A stretch of 48,737 bases of DNA from Neisseria iguanae (GTDB lineage: Bacteria; Pseudomonadota; Gammaproteobacteria; Burkholderiales; Neisseriaceae), in NCBI RefSeq assembly GCF_003013245.1, contig NZ_PXYY01000010.1, forward strand, positions 1-48,737. The letters run 5' to 3'. The position numbers and the translations under genes are program-made. Below, piece by piece: positions 1-8,821 of the stretch. The number at the start of each line of letters is the position of its first letter. Position 1 is the stretch's first letter. The notes beneath the pieces were generated by a model that was not told the DNA's origin, searched no databases, and saw only the letters and a list, made by a program, of their open reading frames with translations.

Positions 1-33
1 GGATTATTCAAAAAACCGATTGGTAAAATTTAA
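1..33 (+). CDS. Possible 3' end of an upstream gene (partial)
   Basis: Frame 1 is open from the first base and ends with TAA at 31-33, giving GLFKKPIGKI. The basic, well-formed tail looks like a protein C-terminus, but eleven codons are too few to identify a product or even prove coding. The 270 bases that follow, up to pilB, are AT-rich and hold no gene I can support; they presumably carry the pilB promoter. Confidence 0.25.
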   Translation, partial: GLFKKPIGKI

Positions 34-307
34 CGGCGTCTCTAAGCATATATTTTCTTTACAATTGAAGGAAACAGGATTTCGCTTGAATTACTGCCAA
101 GATAATTTGTAATAAGTGTTTGCCGGACATGCTACGAAATAGTCCGTTAGAATGAATTTCCTTCCTAAGGCCTATATATATATTTTATTGTTTATAACCG
201 GAGAAAGTCTTTGGCAGTTTTAAGTAAATTTAACAATTTACTGTGAAATCATTGTAAAAAAGTTATGTAGAATATTCATATGTCTTTATCATACGCAGGG
301 TATACCC

Positions 308-1864
308 ATGAAAGCAAAAACTAATCACTTTTGGCTATTGCCATTATTTCTCTTGGCAGCTGCTGCCGTATTTTTATTTTGGCGGCCCACTCAAGCCCAT
401 GCCGAGAGCATAGTCCGGCAAATCGAAAAATTTCAAGATGCACAAGGCAAACCGATAGGCCGTCTGAAAAAAGACAGACCGACATTGGTTAAATTTTGGG
501 CAAGCTGGTGTCCGCTGTGTCTGTCAGAGTTAGACAAAACTGAACAATGGGCGCAAAGTAAAGATTTTCAGACGGCCAACCTGATTACCGTCGCCTCCCC
601 TGGTTTTTTGAGTGAAAAACCCAATGGCGAATTTCAAAAATGGTATCAGGGATTAGATTATCCCAAGCTGCCGCTGGCAGTAGATCCTGGCGGCAGCTTG
701 GCTAAAAGCCTGAATATCAGTGTATATCCCTCTTGGGCAGTACTTGACAAACACGGCAAGCTTGCCCGTATTGTAAAAGGCAGTATCAATGAAGCGCAGG
801 CTAAAGCATTGATTCAAGACCCTCAGGCAGATATAGGCCGTCTGAAAACCGTATTCAACAAACCTACCAATCAGGCGGTAAAAGCCATGAATTTGAAAAC
901 CATCCATCTTGCCGGCGGTTGCTTCTGGGGTTTGGAAGCCTATTTCCAACGTATCAAAGGTGTAGTAGATGCAGTATCAGGTTATGCCAACGGCCGTACC
1001 GAAAACCCCAGCTATGAAGACGTTGTCCACCGTAATACCGGTCATGCCGAGACCGTACGTGTAACCTATGATGCCGATGCACTAAGCTTGGATCAAATCC
1101 TGCAATACTACTTCCGCGTTATCGACCCCACCAGCCTCAACAAACAAGGCAATGACCGCGGTACGCAATATCGTACCGGTGTCTACTATACTGATCCTGC
1201 CGAAGCTGATATCATTGCAGCGGCGCTGAAGCGTGAACAGAAAAAATACAACGCTCCCTTAGTGGTGGAAAATAAGCCGTTGCAACATTTTTACGAAGCT
1301 GAAGAATATCATCAGGATTACCTCATCAAAAATCCTAACGGCTATTGCCACATTGACATCCGTAAAGCTGACGAACCGCTTGCAGACAGCCCGGTACCCG
1401 CAAGCAAAAAATTTGATGCGGCCAACTACCGCAAACCGAGTGAAGCCGAATTGAAACGAACCCTCACCCCCGAACAATACCGTGTTACCCAGCAGGCAGG
1501 AACCGAATACGCGTTCAGCCACGAATACGACCACATGTTCGAACCCGGTATTTACGTCGACATTGTCAGTGGAGAACCTTTGTTCAGCTCTGCCGACAAA
1601 TATGATTCCGGCTGCGGCTGGCCGAGTTTTACCCGCCCGATTGAAGCTGCCTCTGTGACCTCACATGAAGACTTTAGTTACAATATGCGCCGTACCGAAG
1701 TACGCAGCCGTGCTGCCGGCTCCCATCTTGGCCATGTTTTCACTGACGGTCCACCCGATAAAGGTGGTCTGCGCTATTGCATCAACGGTGCCAGTTTGAA
1801 ATTTATTCCCTTGGCTCAAATGGACGCACAAGGTTACGGTCATTTGAAACATTTGGCGAAATAA
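308..1864 (+). CDS. msrAB: PilB: thioredoxin-like / MsrA / MsrB trifunctional methionine sulfoxide reductase
   Basis: Repairs oxidised methionine (both S and R sulfoxides) in exported proteins. A basic N-terminus and hydrophobic segment (about residues 8-30) act as signal or anchor. A thioredoxin-like domain follows with the redox motif SWCPLC (Cys68, Cys71), which passes electrons to the two reductases. MsrA begins near residue 198 with GGCFWG (catalytic Cys about 206), and MsrB begins near residue 378 with SGCGWPSF and the catalytic RYCINGASL near residue 491. At 518 residues it matches the length and domain order of neisserial PilB. The ATG at 308 directly precedes the signal sequence. The gene stands alone, with an IS30 remnant downstream. 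Identification is by strong recalled similarity over the whole length. Confidence 0.97.
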   Translation: MKAKTNHFWLLPLFLLAAAAVFLFWRPTQAHAESIVRQIEKFQDAQGKPIGRLKKDRPTLVKFWASWCPLCLSELDKTEQWAQSKDFQTANLITVASPGFLSEKPNGEFQKWYQGLDYPKLPLAVDPGGSLAKSLNISVYPSWAVLDKHGKLARIVKGSINEAQAKALIQDPQADIGRLKTVFNKPTNQAVKAMNLKTIHLAGGCFWGLEAYFQRIKGVVDAVSGYANGRTENPSYEDVVHRNTGHAETVRVTYDADALSLDQILQYYFRVIDPTSLNKQGNDRGTQYRTGVYYTDPAEADIIAAALKREQKKYNAPLVVENKPLQHFYEAEEYHQDYLIKNPNGYCHIDIRKADEPLADSPVPASKKFDAANYRKPSEAELKRTLTPEQYRVTQQAGTEYAFSHEYDHMFEPGIYVDIVSGEPLFSSADKYDSGCGWPSFTRPIEAASVTSHEDFSYNMRRTEVRSRAAGSHLGHVFTDGPPDKGGLRYCINGASLKFIPLAQMDAQGYGHLKHLAK

Positions 1865-2041
1865 TGTTGGCTGAAATCTTAAGATGGGGCCGAAGCAGAC
1901 AGCCTGCCTATCATTGATTGCGTTCCATACCGTCTGAAAAATAGCTCTTGAGCCAATCCTACACGAGCTATTTAAGACAGCCTTAGATCCGCATTTGAAA
2001 AGCAATACTTGGAAGTAAGAGGTTAACTTTCCCGAAAATAA

Positions 2042-2075
2042 AAAAACACTTGGTGTTTCATAACCAAGTGTTTTT
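2042..2075. terminator. Hairpin at the end of the IS30 remnant
   Basis: A perfect 13-bp stem (AAAAACACTTGGT at 2042-2054, its complement at 2063-2075) with an 8-base loop and flanking A/T runs. It sits between the convergent ends of pilB and the transposase remnant, so it could terminate from both sides. It may have arrived with the IS30 element. Confidence 0.6.
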
Positions 2076-2089
2076 CTTAAGTCTGTGAT

Positions 2090-2945
2090 TCAAAGCATCT
2101 TGAACCACTTTGATTTGCCGGTTGCCGGGCAATCTGAAATCGGGCTTTTTCGGGGAATATTGGCGGATGAGCCCGTTGGTGTTTTCATGACAACCTTTTT
2201 CCCATAAATGATAGAGACGGCAGAAATCGGTTTGGGCATTAGGCGCACCTTGGCTACTTTCTTGTGCCGGTAAAATTCTTTGCCGTTATCCATAGTAATG
2301 GACAATACCCCGTCACGGTACTTGCACAATGCCTGAGTCATCACTTTTTGTGTATCTTCTACTTTGAAATTGTCCATCTTCTTAATGATGACGTATTTCG
2401 TTTTGCGCTCAACCAAGGTTAAGCGCACTCTTGTGATCAAAAGTATCTGCTTCCCGGTCTCCAATGCGGATGCGTTGGACAACAATGGTCGGACGGTGCT
2501 CGATACCGACCCGGTCGGGCATTTTGGCCACGCGCCCGTTTTTGCTGCCATACGCTTTACGGTAAGGTTTGCTGCAAAGGCGCAGGAGTTGCCGAAGTGT
2601 ACCGCCTCAGGCTGCATCTTTGTGTATATAGTGGTAGATGATGTTGTGGTGCCGTTTTGATGCGGTGATGCTTTTTCAGATATCCGAAAATCTGCTCGGA
2701 GCTGAGTTTCAGGACGAACAGGATATTGATGTATTCTGTAAGGCTTTCGCTTTTGCTGCTTTTGGCGGTGTAACGGTTTTGTGCTTCACCTGCTTTGTAT
2801 ACGCTGTTTTTGCCTTGGTGTTGTTTGATTTCCCGAATAATGCTGTTTTTGCTGCGGTTGAACTCTGGCAATTTCTGCGGGGCTTTGCTGGTTGAGATGG
2901 TGCCGGATGCGGTATCATTCGTCTTGGGTCAGGTGTGTAGCTCAT
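2090..2945 (-). pseudogene. Decayed IS30-family transposase
   Basis: Three successive minus-strand frames together spell an IS30-type transposase similar to neisserial IS1655. The first starts at 2945 (MSYTPDPRR, then a scrambled ERYHIQ-type N-terminus). The second carries the helix-turn-helix part (SKNSIIREIKQHQ and ISSEQI-like residues). The third carries the catalytic core remnant (SITMDNGKEFYRHKK) and ends at 2090. At least two frameshifts and several substitutions separate the pieces, so no functional protein can be made. No clear terminal repeats or target duplication were found. The plus-strand ORFs over this region are shadows. Confidence 0.85.
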
Positions 2946-3112
2946 TGCAATCTTTCTTGTCAGGGAAGACAGTATACTACCTACCGCATACTGTCTTTTT
3001 TGTTCATGAAAGTTGCACTTCAAATGCGAATCGGCTGCTGTCTGAAAATTTTCAGACAGCCTTTGTCGGTCAGGCATGTCTGTCCGGCGTTTTGAATCAC
3101 TCTGATATTTTC

Positions 3113-3162
3113 GGTCTATTGGACATTTGGGATGAAAAATCATCCCAAATGTCCAATAGACC
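3113..3162. repeat. Perfect 23-bp inverted repeat with AAAA loop
   Basis: Bases 3113-3135 (GGTCTATTGGACATTTGGGA...) are exactly complementary to 3140-3162, with a four-A loop. It lies in the 366-base gene-free gap between the start of the IS30 remnant and the 3' end of potE. It could be a terminator for potE, but it has no T-run directly after the stem and is longer than usual. Nothing else was seen in the gap apart from one DUS core near 3052-3061. Confidence 0.75.
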
Positions 3163-3311
3163 AAATCGGTAACGTTTTCCGATTTTTTGTTCAAAGTACT
3201 TGTTGCATAGGAAAATATCGATTGTTTATACTTTCCCGTTCATGCAGAAAACAGATGTGTAAAAGACGTTGTCACTTGCTGTATCTCAGACTGCCTGAAA
3301 ACCGGCACGGT

Positions 3312-4628
3312 TTAAAAAGGCTGTTTCAAATCATATTTGGTGGAGACAACTTTGCCGTACAACACCCAGCCTGCAAATACCGCCATGCTGCCCCAATACA
3401 TGGCTTCCTGCCCGGACCCGTACAAAGCATAAAAGCTGTACAGATTGCCGATAAAGGCGATGATGCTGGTAAACACCATTTCTTTATGCGGCACATTGCT
3501 TGCTTTTTGTAGCACGATAATCGCAGACATCGACAAAATATACGGAATAAGATTGGTGACAACCGCCAGATTGACCAAAATATCAAATTGTTTGCTCAAA
3601 CCTTCATCCATAGTCATTAATGCCAAAACCGTTTGCACTGAAGCAATGATGCACATGCCCAAAACAGGGGTGTTGGTGGCGGTTACTTTGCCGAATTGTG
3701 GTACAAAATAGCCTTCATCCGCACTCGTTTTGAACACTTGGGCAATGGTAAACTGCCATCCGAGCAGCGAACCGACGCAGGACACGATGAGTAATGCCAT
3801 CACTACTTGGCCGATGGTATCATTAAACATGGCGGCAAATACCAAGCCAAAGGGCGCATCGCTCGCTGCCAAATCCGCATTAGGCACAATCCCCGCCACA
3901 ACATTGGTGGAAATAATGTAAATCACAGCAGTCAGCAAAGTGCCCCACAACACGGCAATCGGCACATTTTTTTCAGGGTTGTCAACTGCTTCCGAGTTGG
4001 CACACGCGGATTCCAAGCCTAGAAATGCCCATAAGGTAATGGCAATTGAAGAAGGAATCGCATCAAATAATTGCATATTATGCGGGTTCCATGATTCGGC
4101 ATACATGCCCGGACTGAACCAAAACCACCCGATAAGGGAAACACCAATCACGGGAATAATCGCACCCCATACGGTAAAACCACTGATTTTACCCGTAATA
4201 CCGGCACCGCCGAAGTTGGCCGCCATGGTCAGCCACACTAAAATAATCGCACCTAAGGCTGCTTGAAACGGCGACAATGTCCAACTGGCCAAAGCAGCTA
4301 CATACCCGACTGCAGAAATTGCAATGGCAACGTTGGCAATCAGCAAGGATACGGCGTAAGTATAGTTCGCCATAAAATTACCGCTTTTACCAAACGAATA
4401 TTCGGCATAACCGCCCATACCGCCGGATTTGGTACTGAAGCGGCCACATTTGGCAAACGCATACGCCAGACACATGGATCCGGCCGCCGTTACCAACCAA
4501 GACAAAATGGAAATCGTGCCGACTTTGGCCAGCTTGGATGGCAGCATAATGATGCCCGAACCCATCATATTTACGACTGTGAGAATGGTTAACTGCACCA
4601 CACTCATCTTACTTTTATCTGATGACAT
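3312..4628 (-). CDS. potE: Putrescine/ornithine antiporter PotE
   Basis: An inner-membrane transporter of the APC superfamily that exchanges external ornithine for internal putrescine. The 438-residue product follows E. coli PotE closely from end to end: MVNMMGSGIIMLP-type first helix, KSGGMGGYAEYSFGKSGNF, WAFLGLESACANSE, and a final Trp/Tyr-rich helix. Twelve hydrophobic segments are expected. It lies 68 bases downstream of speF in the same orientation, the usual speF-potE pairing, so decarboxylation inside and exchange across the membrane would form an ornithine-dependent acid or polyamine system. A DUS hairpin sits between the two genes and may reduce read-through. Confidence 0.95.
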   Translation of the reverse strand: MSSDKSKMSVVQLTILTVVNMMGSGIIMLPSKLAKVGTISILSWLVTAAGSMCLAYAFAKCGRFSTKSGGMGGYAEYSFGKSGNFMANYTYAVSLLIANVAIAISAVGYVAALASWTLSPFQAALGAIILVWLTMAANFGGAGITGKISGFTVWGAIIPVIGVSLIGWFWFSPGMYAESWNPHNMQLFDAIPSSIAITLWAFLGLESACANSEAVDNPEKNVPIAVLWGTLLTAVIYIISTNVVAGIVPNADLAASDAPFGLVFAAMFNDTIGQVVMALLIVSCVGSLLGWQFTIAQVFKTSADEGYFVPQFGKVTATNTPVLGMCIIASVQTVLALMTMDEGLSKQFDILVNLAVVTNLIPYILSMSAIIVLQKASNVPHKEMVFTSIIAFIGNLYSFYALYGSGQEAMYWGSMAVFAGWVLYGKVVSTKYDLKQPF

Positions 4629-4651
4629 GATAATACTCGCTTTCTTCTTTC

Positions 4652-4687
4652 AGGCCGTCTGAAAGCAATCGCCTTTTCAGACGGCCT
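4652..4687 (-). terminator. Inverted DUS pair between speF and potE
   Basis: AGGCCGTCTGAAA at 4652-4664 pairs perfectly with 4675-4687 across a 10-base loop. Paired uptake sequences commonly serve as intrinsic terminators or attenuators in Neisseria. Here it lies inside a putative operon, so partial termination between speF and potE is possible. Confidence 0.6.
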
Positions 4688-4695
4688 GAATAAGG

Positions 4696-6861
4696 TTATT
4701 GTTGTTTGTCAATCACATGGCCATAAGCGCGGCGGCTGCCGTCTGCTTCTTCTTTCAAGTAGACCCCCTGAATTTCCGGCTCGAATCCGGGCAGACAGTT
4801 GATTCCTTCTTCCAAGGCCAGGAAATATTTTTGTACGGCACCGCCCCAAACCTCACCGGGTACCACACACAATACGCCGGGCGGATAAGGCAACGCGCCT
4901 TCTGCAGCAATCTGCCCGGCAATTTCGCTCAAACGCACCAATTTCACTTCGTTACGAATCAGACATTGCTGCGCATCGTATGCCGACATGGCTTGTTTGG
5001 GCCAGCCGTCATGACGGAACATCTGACGCTGCAACTCTTTCATATTGTTGCGTTTGTAGAAATCATGCATTTCCTGACACAGGCGGCGGATAGTATAACC
5101 TTTATAATAAGTTTCATTTTTGCTGTAAACAGTAGGCACCACCTCTTTCATCAAACTGTCATTTCTGATGTGCTCTTCAAACCGTGCAACCAACGCCACC
5201 AAATGCTGCATTTTGGTTAAATTTTCAGCAGGTGTCAGCAGGAACAGAATGGAGTTCAAATCGCATTTTTCAGGCACAATGCCGTTATCGCGCAGGAAAT
5301 TGGCCAAAATCGTGGCAGGCACACCGAAATCTTCATACTCGCCTGTTTCCACATTAATGCCGGGCGTGGTCAGCAATAATTTGCACGGATCCACAAAATA
5401 TTGGTCTTTTGCATAATTGGGGAAAGAATGCCATTTCGCATTCGGTTCAAACTTAAAGTAATGCAAATCTTCAATAATTTGTTCGGTTGGAGCGTCCTGC
5501 CATAATTTACCGTCCACCATATCCGGAATAAACGGCTTAATCATAGAACAATGTTTCAACAATAATTTACGTGCTTCCACGCCGACCGTAACGCATTTGC
5601 GCCACAAGCGCAAACCTGCTTCTCCTTCGTGCATTTTGGCATTCACATCCAAAGATGCAAACATCGGATAGAACGGGCTGGTTGAGGCCTGCAGCATAAA
5701 CGCATTATTGAAACGTTTGTGGTTGCAATAACGTTTCTGGCCTTTGATGTGTTTGTCTTTTTTGTGGATTTGCGAAGTTTGCGAAAAACCGGATTGTTGT
5801 TTGTGTACCGATTGCGTCACGATAATACCGGGGTCGTTTTCGTTTAATTCCAGCAGCAGCGGCGAACAATCGCGCATCATCGGAATAAACTGCTCATAAC
5901 CGACCCATGCAGAATCAAACAAAATGTAATCACACAAATGGCCGATTTTATCGACAACCTGTCTGGCGTTATAAATCGTACCATCATACGTACCGAGTTG
6001 AATCACAGCCAAACGGAACGGCCGCGGCAAATCGGCGCGTTCGGGGGCGACTTTGCGGATTTCTTCGCGGATGTACCGCTCATCAAAACAGGCCTCATCA
6101 ATCCCGCCGATAAAACCGTACGGATTACGGGCAGTTTGCAGATAAACAGGCAAAGCCCCGTTCATCACCAAAGCACCCATATGGATGGATTTATGGTTAT
6201 TGCGGTCAAACAATACCAAATCATCTTTTGCCAATAAGGCACTGGTAACCACTTTATTGGAAGAAGATGTACCGTTTAATACAAAATAAGTTTTATCGGC
6301 ATTAAACACTTGGGCAGCGTGCTGCTGCGCCGTGCAGGCCGGACCTTCGTGAATCAGCAAATCACCCAAGCGGACATCGGCATTGCACAAATCGGCACGG
6401 AATACGTTTTCGCCGAAGAAATGGAAAAATTCGCGGCCGGCAGGATGTTGTGCAAAAAACTGACCGCCCTGGTGGCCGGGACAATCAAATGCGGAATAAC
6501 CGCGTTTGGTATAGTTTTTAAGCGCTTTGAAGAAAGGAGGCGCAAGATTTTCCGCATAATTGTCGGCAACGGCATCAATCTGCTTGCCGTAATAATGGCG
6601 GTTGCCGTAGCCTAATTGGATAACGCCGCTGAGCTTGGGCAAAATATCTTCAGGCAGCATTTCATTTGGTTGCAACGCAATAAAAAAGGGGACGTCAAAA
6701 CCGGTTTCTTCTATTCTTGCCAATGTAAATTCTGCATCTTCCACAGAAGAAACGGCAGCAGCGATATTGGTGAAATCTGTAGCACGGACATCGACAATTT
6801 CATATTCGCTGATAAAGCCGGCAAGGGTTGGCTGACTGGCCGCGACTTTGAGTTGTTTCAT
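4696..6861 (-). CDS. speF: Ornithine decarboxylase (inducible, PLP-dependent, SpeF type)
   Basis: Converts ornithine to putrescine and CO2, consuming a proton. The 721-residue length and sequence agree with the prokaryotic fold-I ornithine/lysine/arginine decarboxylases: a wing domain (about 1-105), the PLP core with the Schiff-base lysine in QSVHKQQSGF (Lys354), FDCPGHQGG and FDSAWVGYEQF, and a C-terminal domain ending near GVYLKEEADGSRR. Similarity to E. coli SpeF is strong through the core. The neighbour potE supports the degradative SpeF role rather than biosynthetic SpeC. The ATG at 6861 begins MKQLKVA, as in the family. A possible short leader ORF lies just upstream. Confidence 0.95.
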   Translation of the reverse strand: MKQLKVAASQPTLAGFISEYEIVDVRATDFTNIAAAVSSVEDAEFTLARIEETGFDVPFFIALQPNEMLPEDILPKLSGVIQLGYGNRHYYGKQIDAVADNYAENLAPPFFKALKNYTKRGYSAFDCPGHQGGQFFAQHPAGREFFHFFGENVFRADLCNADVRLGDLLIHEGPACTAQQHAAQVFNADKTYFVLNGTSSSNKVVTSALLAKDDLVLFDRNNHKSIHMGALVMNGALPVYLQTARNPYGFIGGIDEACFDERYIREEIRKVAPERADLPRPFRLAVIQLGTYDGTIYNARQVVDKIGHLCDYILFDSAWVGYEQFIPMMRDCSPLLLELNENDPGIIVTQSVHKQQSGFSQTSQIHKKDKHIKGQKRYCNHKRFNNAFMLQASTSPFYPMFASLDVNAKMHEGEAGLRLWRKCVTVGVEARKLLLKHCSMIKPFIPDMVDGKLWQDAPTEQIIEDLHYFKFEPNAKWHSFPNYAKDQYFVDPCKLLLTTPGINVETGEYEDFGVPATILANFLRDNGIVPEKCDLNSILFLLTPAENLTKMQHLVALVARFEEHIRNDSLMKEVVPTVYSKNETYYKGYTIRRLCQEMHDFYKRNNMKELQRQMFRHDGWPKQAMSAYDAQQCLIRNEVKLVRLSEIAGQIAAEGALPYPPGVLCVVPGEVWGGAVQKYFLALEEGINCLPGFEPEIQGVYLKEEADGSRRAYGHVIDKQQ

Positions 6862-6877
6862 GATATCATTCCTAAAA

Positions 6878-6988
6878 TCATATAGTTAATACAATAATAG
6901 CATGCATCATAATTGAAAAACCGTTCACATAATCGCCATCATTTATGATGCAAAGCAACCTGGGGGTTGCAGAAAACTGCGGAATCAT
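6878..6988 (-). promoter_or_regulatory. Possible 36-codon leader ORF upstream of speF
   Basis: On the speF strand an ATG at 6988, preceded by GGGAG four bases upstream, opens a 36-codon frame that ends with TGA at 6880-6878, only 16 bases before the speF start codon. The frame contains a small hairpin (6955-6960 with 6965-6970). E. coli speF is controlled by an ornithine-sensing leader peptide, SpeFL, of similar size, but I see no resemblance to its sequence, so the link is positional only. The rest of the gap to rarD (6989-7205) is AT-rich with no gene. Confidence 0.3.
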
Positions 6989-7205
6989 TCTACTCCCGAT
7001 ATCAGTCGTTTTCTAATCAGAGTAACCGCCCGCCAAACCGGAAAAAAGAACCAGCCTCTTACTTTTTGATAAAAAATATCAGATATTTATTTGAGATTTG
7101 AATTTATGCCAAAAATATTTGAATATTAAACTATTGTGTTAGAATATAATTATTTCCAACAATTTTGATGCGCCTCAAAGAAAAATAAAACAATAAAACA
7201 AATGA

Positions 7206-7246
7206 AAAGGCCGTCTGAAAAATCAAACATCTTTCAGACGGCCTTT
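7206..7246 (-). terminator. DUS-pair terminator downstream of rarD
   Basis: AAAGGCCGTCTGAAA at 7206-7220 pairs with 7232-7246 (15-bp perfect stem). It lies just beyond the 3' end of rarD on the minus strand, with a T-run on that strand after the stem. Confidence 0.75.
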
Positions 7247-7265
7247 AATTAAGTCTACAAATTTC

Positions 7266-8171
7266 TCAGATGACACGGGCTTTCTTTTTCGCCAACACCG
7301 CACCGAACAGATAAACCGCAATTCCCAGCCACACCCACGCATAGCCGGTGAATCTTTGCAGGCTGAATGCCTCACCGAACAAAATCAGCCCCAAGAAAAA
7401 CTGCATGCTCGGCGACACATATTGAATCATGCCCAAATCGCTCATGGAAATGCGCTTGGCACCTGCAGCAAATAAAAGCAGTGGCAACACCGTCACTACC
7501 CCCGAACCGATCAACACTGCCAAAGGCAGCAGCGCCAAACTGCCGAACACCAAACCTCCCCGTTGCGCCACCCAAAACAGATACGCCAGCGCAAACGGCA
7601 CCAGCACCAGCGTTTCCAACGTCATGCCGGTTAACGCATCCAACGGCGCGCGTTTGCGCAACAGACTGTAAATGCCGAAGCTGCCGGCCAACAAAAGAGA
7701 CACCCACGGAATGTATCCGGCCGGCACCACCAGCCACAAAATCCCGACCACCGCCAGCACAACCGCCAAAAGTTGCGTTCGGTTGGGCTTTTCTTTGAAA
7801 AACAGAAAACCAAACAACACATTCACCAGTGGCGAAATAAAATAGCCCAAGCTGGCGTCGAGAATATGGTTGTTGGTAATCGCCCAAAGATAAACCAGCC
7901 AATTGAGCGAAATGGCAAACGCCGAGCCGACAAAGGTCAGTAGCAATTTACGGTTGCGCACTGCCTGCCAAAGCGTAACGGCCTGCCCTTTGATGACCAA
8001 TATACACAGCGCGAACACCGCCGACCAGCAAATGCGTTGCGCCAAAATCTGATCGGCGCCGATGGCCGTGCCGGTAACAGGATACCAATAGAGCGGAAAC
8101 ATGCCCCAAATCAGGTAGCAGCCCAATGCGTACAACAGGCCCTTGCGGTATTCGTCGGTTTGGGTATTCAT
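7266..8171 (-). CDS. rarD: RarD-type EamA/DMT superfamily transporter
   Basis: A polytopic inner-membrane protein of the drug/metabolite transporter superfamily, RarD subfamily, which has two EamA repeats and about ten helices. Diagnostic stretches are GCYLIWGMFPLYW near the N-terminus, ILAQRICWSAVFAL, SLNWLVYLWAITNNHILDAS and SMQFFLGLILFGEAFS. The frame is open up to 8261, but the ATG at 8171 (MNTQTDEYRKG) fits the family start and gives 301 residues. The substrate is unknown; the name comes from a chloramphenicol-sensitivity phenotype. It is monocistronic and followed by a DUS terminator. Confidence 0.9.
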   Translation of the reverse strand: MNTQTDEYRKGLLYALGCYLIWGMFPLYWYPVTGTAIGADQILAQRICWSAVFALCILVIKGQAVTLWQAVRNRKLLLTFVGSAFAISLNWLVYLWAITNNHILDASLGYFISPLVNVLFGFLFFKEKPNRTQLLAVVLAVVGILWLVVPAGYIPWVSLLLAGSFGIYSLLRKRAPLDALTGMTLETLVLVPFALAYLFWVAQRGGLVFGSLALLPLAVLIGSGVVTVLPLLLFAAGAKRISMSDLGMIQYVSPSMQFFLGLILFGEAFSLQRFTGYAWVWLGIAVYLFGAVLAKKKARVI

Positions 8172-8248
8172 GCGGTGTGTACGGATAATGGATAAAAGAA
8201 AACAGGCGGACATTTTACGCCCGCTTTGAATAAAAAGTATAACAGGCC

Positions 8249-8263
8249 GGGACCTTTGCAAAA
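8249..8263. repeat. Solitary IS5-family-like terminal repeat
   Basis: GGGACCTTTGCAAAA matches, from memory, the terminal inverted repeat type of neisserial IS5-family elements (IS1106 group, GAGACCTTTGCAAAA). No partner or transposase is seen nearby. A related inverted pair occurs at 34883-34993. Confidence 0.4.
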
Positions 8264-8336
8264 TGCAACCAACTTCAGACCGTTATTATCGGGCATCATT
8301 TTGTCGGTTTAATCTGAATTTAACAAAAAAACCGCA

Positions 8337-8364
8337 AGGCCGTCTGAAAAATTTCAGACGGCCT
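8337..8364. terminator. Inverted DUS pair after the DUF3079 gene
   Basis: AGGCCGTCTGAAA at 8337-8349 with its complement at 8352-8364, a two-base loop. It lies just past the stop of the 8373-8639 gene on the minus strand and fits a terminator. Confidence 0.65.
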
Positions 8365-8372
8365 GCAAATCG

Positions 8373-8639
8373 TTAAACCGTTTTATTTCTCAACAGCAGC
8401 TTGATGTGCGGCTTGGTGACTTTCGGCGCTTCTTTCAAACCCAGCTTGATTTGCTGCTCGTCGCTCAAAAGATTGCTCCAGTCGCCGGTTTTATACCAAT
8501 CTCGACCGTCCGGCTCAATCGGGTGTTGAATGCGTTCGCAACCGTTGCCGCACTGCAAATCATCCTCCCGACAATATTTGTCGCAACCCCAGCAAATCCG
8601 CTCCGGCGCCTTGGGAAAAATCGGGAACTTCTTAGCCAT
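8373..8639 (-). CDS. DUF3079 family small cysteine-rich protein
   Basis: An 88-residue protein whose first half holds five cysteines in the order CWGCDKYC...CGNGC, followed by the conserved tail HPIEPDGRDWYKTGDW. This is the DUF3079 pattern; the cysteines could bind a metal such as zinc. No function is known to me for the family. Start ATG at 8639 has GGATA upstream. It is probably monocistronic: a DUS terminator follows, and an AT-rich intergenic stretch (8640-8780) precedes it. Confidence 0.85.
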   Translation of the reverse strand: MAKKFPIFPKAPERICWGCDKYCREDDLQCGNGCERIQHPIEPDGRDWYKTGDWSNLLSDEQQIKLGLKEAPKVTKPHIKLLLRNKTV

Positions 8640-8821
8640 GTCTGTGTATCCTTAGATCAAGATTATTGTTATATTCATAAATCGGCATTATAAAAGATTT
8701 TAACAATATATAATTTTTTATATATAGTTTTACATTTCCATTTTAAGACAAAGTAAAGACCGCCCGAACAAATTCCACAGAAACTTGTTCAGACGGCCTC
8801 CGACAAGGATGACACTTAATC

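Noticed and set aside
2364..3172. Several plus-strand ORFs over the IS30 region
   Set aside because: Shadows of the decayed transposase, which is read from the minus strand in three frames.
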